A DNA stretch of 64,000 nucleotides from Jiangella alkaliphila (GTDB lineage Bacteria; Actinomycetota; Actinomycetes; Jiangellales; Jiangellaceae), in NCBI RefSeq assembly GCF_900105925.1, contig NZ_LT629791.1, positions 3,445,278-3,509,277 of the forward strand, in the 5' to 3' direction. Every line of letters starts with the position of its first letter. Position 1 is the stretch's first letter. Shown here in pieces: positions 7,918 through 19,000 of the stretch. The notes under the pieces were generated by a model, which searched no databases, had not been told where the DNA came from, and saw nothing but the letters and a program-made list of their open reading frames with translations. A program made the translations under genes and the position numbers.

Positions 7918-9425
7918 GCGACGCGCTGCTGCAGATGAACGGCATCGTCAAGGTCTTCCCGGGCGTGCGGGCCCTCGACGGCGTCGACCTCGAGGTGCGC
8001 GCCGGCGAGGTGCACTGCCTGCTCGGCCAGAACGGCGCCGGCAAGTCGACGCTGATCAAGGTGCTGTCCGGCGCCCACCAGCCCGACGAGGGCGTCATCC
8101 GGTGGCAGGGCGAGGAGCTGCGGCTCAGCACGCCGCTGGCGGCCATGAAGAACGGCATCGCGACCATCTACCAGGAGCTCGACCTCGTCGACGGCCTCTC
8201 CGTCGCGGAGAACATCTACCTCGGCCACGAGCTGTCCTCGGGCGGGTTCGCCCACCGCGGCGAGACCCAGAAGGAGGCCGCGCAGCTGCTGGCCCGGCTC
8301 GGCCACCCGGAGATCTCGCCGCGGCGCGAGGTCGGCACGCTGTCGGCGGCCGGCAAGCAGATCGTCAGCATGGCGCGGGCGCTGTCCCACGACGTCAAGC
8401 TGATCATCATGGACGAGCCGTCGGCGGTCCTCGACCAGGAGGAGGTCGGCCGGCTGTTCAAGGTCATCCGCGACCTGCAGGCCGAGGGCGTCGCCGTCGT
8501 CTACATCTCGCACCGGCTGGAGGAGATCCGCGAGATCGGCGACCGCGTCACCGTCCTCAAGGACGGCCGCACCGTCGCCACCGGCCTGCCGGCCCGAGAC
8601 ACCCCGACCCGCGAGCTGACCCGCCGGATGACCGGCCGCGACATCGAGTACGTGTTCCCGCAGCGCACCTCCCACAACGGCGACGGTGACGGCACGGTCG
8701 TGCTGTCGGTCCGCGAGCTCTCCGGCGGCAAGCGGTTCAGCGGCGTCGACTTCGAGGTCCGGGCCGGCGAGATCGTCGGGCTGGCCGGGCTGGTCGGCTC
8801 CGGCCGCTCGGAGATCCTCGAGACCATCTACGGCGCCCGCAAGGCGACCACCGGCACCGTCACCGTCGACGGGAAGCAGTTGCGCAACGGGCACGTTCGC
8901 GCGGCCGTCGGCGCCGGCGTCGGGCTCTGCCCGGAGGAGCGCAAGAGCCAGGGCCTGCTGCTCGACGAGGCCGTCTACCGCAACGTCAGCCTCGCCACCA
9001 TGGGCCGGTTCTCCCGTGGCGGCTTCATCAACCGCGGCGACGAGAAGCGCGCCGCCACCGAGCACGTGAAGTCGCTCGACGTGCGCCCGCCCGACGTCGA
9101 CCGCGCCGTCCGCACGCTGTCGGGCGGCAACCAGCAGAAGATCGTGCTCGCCAGGTGGCTGCTCCGGGAGTGCCGGGTGCTGCTGCTCGACGAGCCGACC
9201 CGAGGGGTCGACGTGGGGGCGCGCAGCGAGATCTACGCGCTCGTCCGCCGGCTCGCCGACGAGGGCGTGGCCGTCGTCCTGGTCAGTAGTGAGGTTCCCG
9301 AGGTACTCGGCCTGGCCGACCGGGTGCTGGTCCTGCGGGAAGGCGTCGTCGTGCACACCGGGCCGGCCGACGACATCGACGAGCACCGGGTCCTCGACCT
9401 GGTGATGGAAGGGAGCGCAGCGTGA
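7914..9425 (+). CDS. Sugar ABC transporter ATP-binding protein (two ATPase domains)
   Basis: The 503-residue protein is a duplicated ATPase of the ribose/xylose (RbsA/XylG) type. The N-terminal domain has Walker A GQNGAGKST (about residues 38-46), a signature LSAAGKQ and Walker B LIIMDEPS. The C-terminal domain has the degenerate Walker A GLVGSGRSE usual for this family, a canonical signature LSGGNQQ (about residue 402) and VLLLDEPTRGVD. It energises uptake of a monosaccharide-type substrate. The GTG start overlaps the ROK stop by 4 bases, with GGAGG just upstream, and its own end overlaps the permease start by 4 bases. The substrate is unknown; neighbouring genes favour an inositol- or hexose-like compound. 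Confidence 0.93.
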   Translation: MSDALLQMNGIVKVFPGVRALDGVDLEVRAGEVHCLLGQNGAGKSTLIKVLSGAHQPDEGVIRWQGEELRLSTPLAAMKNGIATIYQELDLVDGLSVAENIYLGHELSSGGFAHRGETQKEAAQLLARLGHPEISPRREVGTLSAAGKQIVSMARALSHDVKLIIMDEPSAVLDQEEVGRLFKVIRDLQAEGVAVVYISHRLEEIREIGDRVTVLKDGRTVATGLPARDTPTRELTRRMTGRDIEYVFPQRTSHNGDGDGTVVLSVRELSGGKRFSGVDFEVRAGEIVGLAGLVGSGRSEILETIYGARKATTGTVTVDGKQLRNGHVRAAVGAGVGLCPEERKSQGLLLDEAVYRNVSLATMGRFSRGGFINRGDEKRAATEHVKSLDVRPPDVDRAVRTLSGGNQQKIVLARWLLRECRVLLLDEPTRGVDVGARSEIYALVRRLADEGVAVVLVSSEVPEVLGLADRVLVLREGVVVHTGPADDIDEHRVLDLVMEGSAA

Positions 9426-10492
9426 GCGACCAGACTCCGGCCGCACCGCCGACCACCCCACCTGCCGACGAACACCGCCGCATCGAGGCGGCCGCCGCGG
9501 CCGAGGGCGAGACCCAGTCCGGCTTCGTCCGGTTCATGAGCAGTCCGTTCGGCCGGAACCTCGGCCTGGTGATCGCGCTGCTCGTGCTGTGCGCCGTGGG
9601 CGCCATCACCGCCGGCGACCGCTTCGTCGACGCCGACAACATGGTGACGATCCTGCGGTTCGCCTCCATCATCGGTGTCATCAGCATCGGCATGACCTTC
9701 GTGATCATCGGCGGCGGCATCGACCTGTCGGTCGGCGCCATCGTCGCGCTCTCGTCGGTCTGGGCCACCACCCTGGCCACGCAGACGATGGCCGAGGACA
9801 TCCACTGGCTCTTCATGGTCTTCGTCGCCTGCGCCGTCGGCGTCGGTTGCGGGCTGGTCAACGGCATACTCGTGGCGTACGGGCGGATGGCGCCGTTCAT
9901 CGTCACGCTGGCGATGCTCGCCGCCGCCCGCGGCCTGGCCGAGATCATCTCTGATCGGCGCAACCAGCTCGTCGACGTCCGCGGGCTGGTCGACGCCATC
10001 AACGGCGACCTCCTCGGCATCTCGGTGCTGATCTGGATCTTCGCCATCGTCAGCGCCATCGGCTGGGTGCTGCTGAACCGCACCACGTTCGGGCGCCGCA
10101 CCATCGCCGTCGGCGGCAACTCGACGGCCGCGAGGCTGGCCGGCATCTCGGTCAAGCGGCACACCGTCCTGCTGTACGTGGTGCTGGGGCTTGCCTGCGG
10201 CATCGCCGGGATCATGCTGACCGCCCGCACCGGCACCGGCACCGCTCAGCACGGTTCGCTGTACGAGCTGGACGCGATCGCCGCCGTCGTCATCGGCGGG
10301 ACGCTGCTGTCGGGCGGCCGCGGCACCATCGTCGGCACGATCATCGGCGTCCTGATCTTCACCACGCTGACGAACGTGTTCACGCTGAACAACCTCGACA
10401 GCTCGACCCAGAACGTCGCCAAGGGCGCGATCATCGTGATCGCCGTGTTCCTGCAGCAGCGGGTCGCCGTCCGGAGCACCGACTCGAGCTAG
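9422..10492 (+). CDS. Sugar ABC transporter permease (RbsC type)
   Basis: The 356-residue integral membrane protein has a hydrophilic N-terminal tail of about 45 residues, then some nine to ten hydrophobic segments starting at NLGLVIALLVLCAVGAI. The branched-chain/ribose permease motifs are present: GIDLSVGAIVALSSV after the third segment and AVGGNSTAARLAGI in the cytoplasmic loop contacting the ATPase. It forms the channel for the transporter encoded around it. The GTG start at 9422 overlaps the ATPase stop. A small GC hairpin (10496-10510) follows the stop, and a 119-nt gap then separates it from the binding-protein gene. The binding protein may therefore have its own promoter or a different level of expression. 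Confidence 0.93.
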   Translation: MSDQTPAAPPTTPPADEHRRIEAAAAAEGETQSGFVRFMSSPFGRNLGLVIALLVLCAVGAITAGDRFVDADNMVTILRFASIIGVISIGMTFVIIGGGIDLSVGAIVALSSVWATTLATQTMAEDIHWLFMVFVACAVGVGCGLVNGILVAYGRMAPFIVTLAMLAAARGLAEIISDRRNQLVDVRGLVDAINGDLLGISVLIWIFAIVSAIGWVLLNRTTFGRRTIAVGGNSTAARLAGISVKRHTVLLYVVLGLACGIAGIMLTARTGTGTAQHGSLYELDAIAAVVIGGTLLSGGRGTIVGTIIGVLIFTTLTNVFTLNNLDSSTQNVAKGAIIVIAVFLQQRVAVRSTDSS

Positions 10493-10611
10493 CCAGGGGC
10501 CGCCGGCCCCGCCTTTCACCCCCCGACCTCACCCCCGAAACACTGACCCACCCCAAGAGCGCACCTCCGGACGGACAGTCCGGGAACCGAATCAATGACG
10601 AGGAGAGACCC

Positions 10612-11685
10612 ATGTCCGTACACACGAATCGGCCGCGACGCCGGTTGCTGACCTCCATGGCCGCCGTGTTCGCGGCCGGGGCCTTCGTAGTGGGCTGCAC
10701 CAGCAACGAGCCCGAGGAGGAGGACAACGCGCCGGCGGCCGAGACCGGCGGTGACGAAGGATCCGGCGGCAACAGCAACGACGAGCCGGGCGAGACCGTC
10801 GTCATCGGGTTCTCCGGTCCGGAGGCCGACCACGGCTGGCTGGCCGCCGTCAACGACTCCGCCATCGCCGAGGCGGAGTCCTACGACGACGTCGAGCTGC
10901 GCACCGCTGAGGGCACCAACGACGCCAGCCTGCAGATCAGCCAGATCGAGACGTTCATCAACGAGGGCGTCGACGCGATCGTGCTGCTCCCGACCGACGG
11001 CGCGCAGCTCACCGAGGTGGCCACCCGGGCGATGGACGCCGGCATCCCGGTCGTCAACGTCGACCGCGAGTTCTCCACGCCGTTCGCCGCCCGCACCACG
11101 ATCCTCGGCGACAACTTCGGCATGGGCGTGTCGGCCGGCACCTATGCCTGCGGGCTCATCGAGGACAACGGCATCGCCGACCCGGTGATCGCCGAGATCG
11201 CCGGCATCGACTCGCTGCCGCTGACCCAGGACCGCTCGGACGGCTTCGCCCAGGCGCTGGAGGCCTGTGGTCAGACCGTCGACAACCGCGTGGCCGCCGA
11301 GTTCACCGTCGAGTCCGGCGAGGAGCAGGCCGCGAACCTGCTGCAGGCCGCGCCGCAGATCGACATCATCTGGAACCACGACGACGACCAGGGCGTCGGC
11401 GTCAAGCAGGCGTTCGACAACGCCGGCCGCGACGAGTTCTTCTTCATCGGTGGCGCCGGTTCGTCGAACGCGATGCAGTGGATCCAGGACGGCGAGATGG
11501 AGGCCACCATCCTCTACCCGCCGACCCAGGCCGCCGACGGCATCCGGCTCGCCCGGCTGCTGGCGCAGAACAAGGGGATGTCTGACCTGGTCCAGGTCGA
11601 GGTGCCGCGCCGGATCGTGCTGAACGCGCCGGTCGTCAACGCCGACAACGTCGAGGACTACCTGCACCTGGGCTTCGACTCCTGA
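10612..11685 (+). CDS. Sugar ABC transporter substrate-binding lipoprotein
   Basis: The 357-residue protein begins with a lipoprotein signal (arginine-rich N-terminus, then VFAAGAFVVGCTS, lipid-attached Cys at about residue 26) and a low-complexity E/D-rich linker. The rest matches periplasmic binding proteins of the RbsB/LacI-like fold: VVIGFSGPEADHGWLAAVN, QISQIETFINEGVDAIVLLPTDG and GIPVVNVDREF. It captures the sugar for the permease/ATPase pair upstream. AGGAGAG lies 5-6 nt before the ATG. It sits in the same direction between the permease and a Gfo/Idh/MocA dehydrogenase, an arrangement common in inositol and rare-sugar loci. Confidence 0.92.
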   Translation: MSVHTNRPRRRLLTSMAAVFAAGAFVVGCTSNEPEEEDNAPAAETGGDEGSGGNSNDEPGETVVIGFSGPEADHGWLAAVNDSAIAEAESYDDVELRTAEGTNDASLQISQIETFINEGVDAIVLLPTDGAQLTEVATRAMDAGIPVVNVDREFSTPFAARTTILGDNFGMGVSAGTYACGLIEDNGIADPVIAEIAGIDSLPLTQDRSDGFAQALEACGQTVDNRVAAEFTVESGEEQAANLLQAAPQIDIIWNHDDDQGVGVKQAFDNAGRDEFFFIGGAGSSNAMQWIQDGEMEATILYPPTQAADGIRLARLLAQNKGMSDLVQVEVPRRIVLNAPVVNADNVEDYLHLGFDS

Positions 11686-11697
11686 CGACAGGACGCG

Positions 11698-11731
11698 TGG
11701 TTCCGGGTTCGGGCGCCCGAACCCGGAACCA
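11698..11731 (+). terminator. Strong hairpin after the binding-protein gene
   Basis: Perfect 17-bp inverted repeat with essentially no loop (arms 11698-11714 and 11715-11731), extendable by a few pairs with one bulge. It begins 12 nt after the binding-protein stop and 38 nt before the next gene, so it may terminate or attenuate the transport transcript or protect its 3' end. Confidence 0.65.
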
Positions 11732-11769
11732 CCGCGTCACCACGGGGGCAGACAAGGAAGGCACAGCAC

Positions 11770-12975
11770 ATGACGGTTGACGACACGCCGACTCAGGACA
11801 CGTCACTGGGCATCGGGATGGTGGGCTACGCGTTCATGGGGGCGGCCCACTCCCAGGCCTGGCGCAACGCGCCGAGCTTCTTCGCAGTACCGGTCGTCCC
11901 GCGCCTGGTGGCGCTGGGCGGCCGGAACGTCGAAGCAGCAGGCGACGTCGCCAGACGCTTCGGGTGGGAGAGCGTCGAGACGGACTGGCGGCGGCTCGTC
12001 GCCCGCGACGACGTGGGGCTGGTCGACGTCTGCACGCCCGGCGACACGCACGCCGAGATCGCGATCGCGGCCCTCGAGGCCGGCAAGCACGTGCTCTGCG
12101 AGAAGCCGCTGGCCAACAGCGTGGCCGAGGCCGAGGCCATGGTGGAGGCGGCGGAGAAGGCCGCGGAGGCGGGCGTGCGCAGCATGGTCGGCTTCACCTA
12201 CCGCCGGGTGCCCGCCATCGCGCTGGCTCGGCAGCTGGTGGCCGAGGGACGCCTCGGGCAGTTGCACCACGTCCGTGCCCAGTACCTGCAGGACTGGATC
12301 GCCGACCCGGACGCGCCGCTGTCGTGGCGGCTGCAGAAGGACAAGGCCGGCTCCGGCGCGCTCGGCGACATCGGCGCGCACATCATCGACCTGACGCAGT
12401 ACATCACCGGCGAGCGCATCACCGGCGTCAGCGCCATGCTCGAGACCTTCGTGAAGGAGCGGCCGATCCCTGAGTCGTTCACCGGACTTGCCGGGAACGC
12501 GCCGGTCGCGGCACGCCTGGGCCAGGTCACCGTCGACGACACCGCGCTGTTCCTGGCCCGGTTCACCGGCGGGGCGGTGGCCACGTTCGAGGCCACCCGG
12601 TTCGCCACCGGCCGGAAGAACGCGATCCGCATCGAGATCAACGGGGCGAAGGGCAGCCTCGCGTTCGACTTCGAGGACATGAACGTCCTCAACGTCTACG
12701 ACCACACCGAGGACGCCCGGCTGGCCGGCTTCAAGCGGGTGCTGGTCACCGAGCCCAGCCACCCCTACGTGAGCGCCTGGTGGCCCGCGGGGCACGGGCT
12801 CGGCTACGAGCACGCCTTCACGCACCAGGCCGTCGACCTGCTGACGGCGATCGGCGAGGGCCGCGACCCGGAGCCGTCGTTCGCCGAGGGCCTGGCCGTG
12901 CAGCGCATCCTCGCCGCCGTCGAGGACAGCGCGGCCGCCGGCAGTGCGTGGACGGAGGTTCCCGCACCCACCTGA
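11770..12975 (+). CDS. Gfo/Idh/MocA family oxidoreductase
   Basis: The 401-residue NAD(P)-dependent dehydrogenase has an N-terminal Rossmann motif (GMVGYAFMGAAH near residue 20) and the family EKP motif at residues 111-113. A GALGDIGAHIIDL segment follows in the substrate domain. Members oxidise or reduce a sugar or inositol hydroxyl, commonly at C3 of a glycosyl unit. It lies between a sugar ABC transporter and the ThuA-GSDH-DUF1080 fusion, both of which occur in 3-keto-glycoside pathways. My inference is that it interconverts a sugar and its 3-keto form. AAGGAAGG-type ribosome binding sequence is present before the ATG. Inositol dehydrogenase or another sugar dehydrogenase role remains possible. 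Confidence 0.9.
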   Translation: MTVDDTPTQDTSLGIGMVGYAFMGAAHSQAWRNAPSFFAVPVVPRLVALGGRNVEAAGDVARRFGWESVETDWRRLVARDDVGLVDVCTPGDTHAEIAIAALEAGKHVLCEKPLANSVAEAEAMVEAAEKAAEAGVRSMVGFTYRRVPAIALARQLVAEGRLGQLHHVRAQYLQDWIADPDAPLSWRLQKDKAGSGALGDIGAHIIDLTQYITGERITGVSAMLETFVKERPIPESFTGLAGNAPVAARLGQVTVDDTALFLARFTGGAVATFEATRFATGRKNAIRIEINGAKGSLAFDFEDMNVLNVYDHTEDARLAGFKRVLVTEPSHPYVSAWWPAGHGLGYEHAFTHQAVDLLTAIGEGRDPEPSFAEGLAVQRILAAVEDSAAAGSAWTEVPAPT

Positions 12976-13060
12976 GCACACCACGCAGGGCCGAGTACCG
13001 CCGGGGGCGACCCCGGGCACGGAGCGCATCATCCGTTCCCGACAGTCGAAGGAGACTGTG

Positions 13061-16000
13061 GTGAGTCATCCCACGCACCGCGCCCGCCGATGGGCGCGAC
13101 GATTATTGGCTGCAGGTGTCGCCGTCGTGACGGCGGTGCCGCTGGCGGTCGCCGCGATGGCGCCGCCGGCGGCGGCCCACCCGGGCCATGGTGGCTACTC
13201 GATCCTGGTGTTCTCGAAGACCGCCGGGTTCCGGCACGACTCGATCCCCGCGGGCATCGCGGCGATCCAGCAGCTGGGCACCCAGCACGAGTTCGACGTG
13301 ACGGCGACGGAGGACGCCGCGGCGTTCACCGACGAGAACCTCGCCCAGTACGACGCCGTCGTCTGGCTGTCGACCACCGGTGACGTCCTCAACGCCGACC
13401 AGCAGGCCGCGTTCGAGCGGTACATCCAGGCCGGCGGCGGGTACGCGGGCATCCACTCCGCGTCCGACACCGAGTACAGCTGGCCGTGGTACGGCGAGCT
13501 TGTCGGCGCCTACTTCGCCAGCCACCCGCAGAACCAGACCGCGACGGTCAAGGTGGAAGACCCGGCGCACCCGTCGACCCAGCACCTCGACCCGCTCTGG
13601 CCGCGCTTCGACGAGTGGTACAACTACCAGACCAACCCGCGCGGCGACGTGCACGTGCTGACGTCGCTGGACGAGTCGTCGTACTCGCCGGGCACCGGCG
13701 CCATGGGCGCGGACCACCCGATCACCTGGTGCCAGGACTACGACGGCGGCCGCTCCTGGTACACCGGGCTGGGCCACACCATCGAGTCGTTCTCCGAGCC
13801 CGACTTCCTCCAGCTGGTCCTCGGCGGCATCGAGACCGCGGCGGGCGTCACGCCGGCCGACTGCTCGGCCAGCTCGCCGGACAGCTTCGAGAAGGTGACG
13901 CTCGACGACACCACCAGCAACCCGATGGAGCTGGCCGTCGCCGACGACGGGCGGGTCTTCTACATCGACCGCAACGGCGCCGTGCGGCTGGTCCGGCCGG
14001 ACGGCTCGGCCACGACCGTCGGCACGCTCAGCGTGTACACGGGCCAAGAGTTCGGCCTGATGGGCATCGCCCTGGATCCGGACTTCACCACGAACGGCTG
14101 GATCTACCTCACCTACGCCCCGACGGGGAGTGAGGCGATCGACCGGGTGTCGAGGTTCACCCTCACCGGCGAGACGCTCGACCTCGGCAGCGAGACCGTC
14201 ATCATCGAGTACCCGACGAACCGGGTCGAGTGCTGCCACGCCGGCGGCGCGCTGGAGTTCGACAACGACGGCAACCTGTACCTCACCACCGGCGACAACA
14301 CGAACCCGTTCGCGTCCAGCGGCTACGCGCCGATCGACGAGCGGCCCGGCCGCGAGCTCTGGGACGCCCAGCGCACGTCGGCCAACAGCAACAGCCTGAG
14401 CGGCAAGGTGCTGCGGATCACCCCGTCCGACGGCGGCGGCTACACGGTCCCCGCGGGCAACCTGTTCCCGCCGGGCACCGCGCAGACCCGGCCGGAGATC
14501 TTCGCGATGGGCTTCCGCAACCCGTTCCGCATCGGCCTGGACCCGGCGACGAACAAGCTCATGGTCGCCGACTACGGTCCCGACGCCGGCAGCGCCAACC
14601 CCAGTCGCGGCCCCGACGGCCGGGTCGAGTGGAACATCGTCGACCAGCCCGGCTTCTACGGGTGGCCGTACTGCGTCGGCAACAACACCCCGTACATCGA
14701 CTTCGACTTCGCCACCAACGCGTCCGGTGCGGCGTTCAACTGCGGCGCCCCGGTGAACAACTCGCCGAACAACACCGGCCTGACCCAGCTGCCGGCCGCC
14801 ATCGAGGCGGAGGTCTGGTACGGCTACCAGACCAACCCGCTGTACCCGGAGATCGGCGGCGGCGGCGCCCCGATGGCCGGCGGCGTCTACCGCTACGACG
14901 CCGACCTGGTCTCGGACCGCAAGTGGCCGGCGTACTGGGACGGCAAGGCGATCTTCGGCGAGTGGAACCAGGGCAACCTGTACTCGTTCCAGCTCGACGC
15001 CACCGGCTCGGACGTCACGGACATCAACCCGGTGTTCCCGGACTGGACGATCCTGCGGCCGCATGCGCTGGAGTGGGGTCCCGACGGCGCCCTCTACATG
15101 ATCGAGTGGGGCGGCGGGTTCGGCGGCAACAACGCCGACTCCGGCGTGTACCGCATCGACTACGTCCAGGGCACGCGTGCCCCGGTGGCCCGCATCGACG
15201 CCAGCGCGACGTCCGGCCCGGTGCCGCTCGAGGTCGCGTTCGACGGCACCGCGTCGATCGACCCCGAGGGCGGGCCGATCACCTACGCGTGGGACTTCGA
15301 CGGCGACGGCACGGTCGACTCCACCGAGCCGGAGGCGTCGCACACGTACACGACCGCCGGCGACTACACCGTCGCGCTGACCGTCACCGACGGCGACGGC
15401 CTGCAGGACGTGGCCAACGTCGAGATCGCGGCCGGCAACACCGCGCCGGAGGTCGACGTCGCGTGGCCGCCGAACGGCGGGTTCTTCGAGTTCGGCGACA
15501 CCATCCGGTACGAAGCGAGCGCCACCGACGCCGAGGACGGCCAGGCCGAGTGCCCGCGCATCGTCACCCAGCCGGCGCTCGGTCACGACGAGCACTCGCA
15601 CGAGTACGCCGAGTACTTCGGCTGCGAGGGCGTGTTCCCGCTGCCCGGCGACGAGGGCCACGTCGGCGCGAACATCTTCGGCACCGTCACGGTCACCTAC
15701 ACCGACAACGGCGCGCCGAACGTCAGCCCGCTGACCAGCCAGGAGGTGCTGATCCTGCAGCCCAAGCGGCGTGAGGCCGAGCACTTCGACCTCACCGGCC
15801 GGCTCGAGGGGTCCACCTCGGGCGGCGACCCGGGCGTGCAGCGCGAGACCACCGGCGACGTCCTGGGCGGCACCCAGAACATCGGGTTCATCGAGCCCGG
15901 CGACTGGTGGGCCTGGGACCCGATGAACCTCACCAACATCGACGACATCACGCTGCGGGCGGCCACGCCGACCGGCGCGTCGACGGTCGAGGTCCGCACC

Positions 16001-19000
16001 GGTTCGCCGGACGGCCCGACGGTGGCCACCATCACGGTGAACCCGACCGGCGGCTGGCAGACCTACGACTACTTCACCGGCGAGGTCAGTGGCGAGACGG
16101 CGGACGACAGCGGCCCGCTGTACTTCGTCAACGTGTCCGGCCAGCTCAACGTGAACTGGATCGACTTCGGCGGCCGCGGCGTCACCGAGAACCAGCGGCC
16201 CGACGTCGAGCTGACCGCGACGCCGACCAGCGGGACCGTCCCGCTCGACGTCGAGTTCGAGGCCAGCGCGACGGACCCCGAGGGCGACGACCCGCTCACC
16301 TACGCGTGGGTCTTCGGTGACGGCGGCACGGCCACCGGCCCGACGGCGGCGCACACCTACACGGAGGCGGGCAGCTACGACGCCTCCGTGACGGTGACCG
16401 ACGCGCGCGGCGCCGCGGCGACCGAGCACGTCACCATCGAGGTCGACCCGGTCATCACCGAGCCGCCGGTCTGCCTGAACGGGCGCTCCGACGGGTTCGA
16501 CGGCACGTCGCTGGACCGCGACCGCTGGACGACGGTGATCCGGGAGAACCAGGACCTCGTGGTCGAGGACGGTCACGTGGTGCTGCCGGCGACGGCGACC
16601 GACATCTACGGCACCAACAACACCGACACGCCGAACATCGTCCTGCAGGACCTGCCGGACGGGCCGTTCACCGCGACCGTGAAGCTCACCATGCAGGCCT
16701 ACCGGGCCTACCAGCAGGCCGGTTTGATCATCTACGGCGACGACGACAACTACGCCAAGATGGTGCTGGAGGGCCGGGACACCGGCACCACCAACCCGGC
16801 GGCGCGGATCTTCCAGTTCATCCGCGAGGAGAACGGCGCGCCCAACGAGGTCGGTGAGAGCAACACCGCCAACCTCGGCGCCGCCTACCCGGACACCGTC
16901 TGGGTGCGCTACATCAGCGATGGCAGCAACCTGCGCGCCGCGTACAGCGCCGACGGCGTGACCTTCACCGAGATGCCGCAGACGAAGAGCCTGGCCGGCA
17001 TCGAGGACCCGAAGATCGGCCTGGTCGCGCTGTCCGGCACCGGGCAGCCGATCACCGAGGTGCAGTTCGACTCGTTCCACATCACCCCCGACGACACCGC
17101 CACGCCGACGGAGCCGAACGACGAGTTCGCCGGCACCGTGCTGGACGGCTGCCGCTGGACGGTGCTGCGGCCGGACGCCGACGGCTACCGGGTCGCCGGC
17201 GGCAAGCTGGAGATCGACACCCCGAACGGCGACATCTACACCGGCAACACCGACCCGCTGCCGGGGAACTTCATGCTCCAGCCGGCGCCCGAGAGCGACG
17301 AGTGGACCATCGAGACCCTGGTCGACGCGTCCGCGCTGGTCGAGCAGTACCAGCAGGGCGGGATGATCGTCTACGGCGACGACGACAACTACGTCAAGTT
17401 CGACATGGTGGTCGACAACCCCGCCGGTCAGCCGGTGGCCCGCCGCATCGAGCTGCGCAGCGAGATCGGCGCCGTCATCCAGAACCCACAGCCCCAGGTC
17501 ACCGCGCTCACCCAGGGCGTGTGGCACCTGCGGCTGTCCCGGTCCGGCGACACCTACAGCGGCGCCTACAGCGCCGACGGCCAGACCTGGACCCCGCTGG
17601 GCGAGGCGGTCACCAACACCGCGCTGTCCTCCGGCGACGTGCGGGTGGGCCTGTTCGCCATCGGCACCTCGCAGTCCGAGCCGCAGACCGTGACGTACGA
17701 GCACTTCCGCGTCACCGGCGGCCAGGACGTGTGCGAGCCGACGGCGCCGGAGGAGGGCTACACCAGCCTCTTCGACGGCACCGAGGCCAGCCTCGCCGGC
17801 TGGCAGATGGCCGGCCCGGGCGGGTTCGCGCTGACCGAGGACTGCACCTTGCTGTCCGAGGGCGGCATGGGCCTGTACTGGTACTCGGCGGACGCCTACG
17901 AGGACTACAGCCTCAAGCTGGACTGGATGATGCCGGGCGACGACAACTCCGGCGTCTTCGTCGGGTTCCCGGACCCGGGCGACGACCCGTGGGTCGCCGT
18001 CAACCAGGGCCACGAGGTCCAGATCGACGCCACCGACGCCGCCGACCGCACCACCGGTGCGATCTACGCGTTCCAGGGCGCCGACCAGGCCGCTCGCGAC
18101 GCGGCGCTCAACCCGCCGGGCGAGTGGAACGAGTTCGAGATCGTGGTCCAGGGCGACCGCATTCGGGTGTACCTCAACGGTGAGTTGATCAACGACTACA
18201 CCGACACCGACCCGAACCGGATGAACCAGCCCAGCTACATCGGCATCCAGAACCACGGCGCGGCGGACCAGAACTACTTCCGCAACGTCCGCATCCAGGA
18301 GCTCGTCGACGAGACGGCGCCGACGGTCGAGGTCGCCCTCGACCCGGCCGAGCCGACCGGCCAGAACGGCTGGTACACCGGCCCGGTCTCCGTCACCGCG
18401 GTCGGCACCGACGACCAGGGCGGCGAGGTCGCGCTGGAGTACCGGACCGGCGGCGGCGACTGGGCGCCGTACACCGGTGCGGTCGTCGTGGACGCCGACG
18501 GCGAGCACGCGCTGGAGTTCCGCGGCACCGACACCGCGGGCAACGTGTCCGCGCCGGTGCCGGTGGCGATCGCGAAGGACGCCACCCCGCCGGTCACCAC
18601 GGCCACACTGGGCGGCGGCACCGGCGGCGCCGTGAACGTCACGCTCGCGGCCACCGACGCCACCTCCGGTGTCGCGGCCACCGAGTGGTCGCTCGACGGC
18701 GGCGACTGGACGGCGTACACCGGACCGGTCGCGGTCAGCGGCGACGGCGAGCACGAGCTGCTCTACCGCTCGTCCGACCAGGCCGGGAACGCCGAGGACG
18801 CCAAGGCGGTCACCGTGACCGTCGACGGGTCCGCGCCGGTCCTGTCGGTCAGCGGCGTCGCGCACGGCCAGCTCTACGGCGACAGCCAGAACCTGACCGT
18901 CGCCTGGACGGCCACCGACAACGGCCCGGTCACCGTGACCGGGACGCTGGACGGCGCGCCGATCCAGTCCGGCGCCGTGGTCGCGCTGCACGCGATCCCG

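Noticed and set aside
12944-13060. Upstream start for the ThuA fusion gene
   Set aside because: It would overlap the previous gene and put 39 residues before the signal peptide. GTG 13061 has a well-placed AAGGAG.
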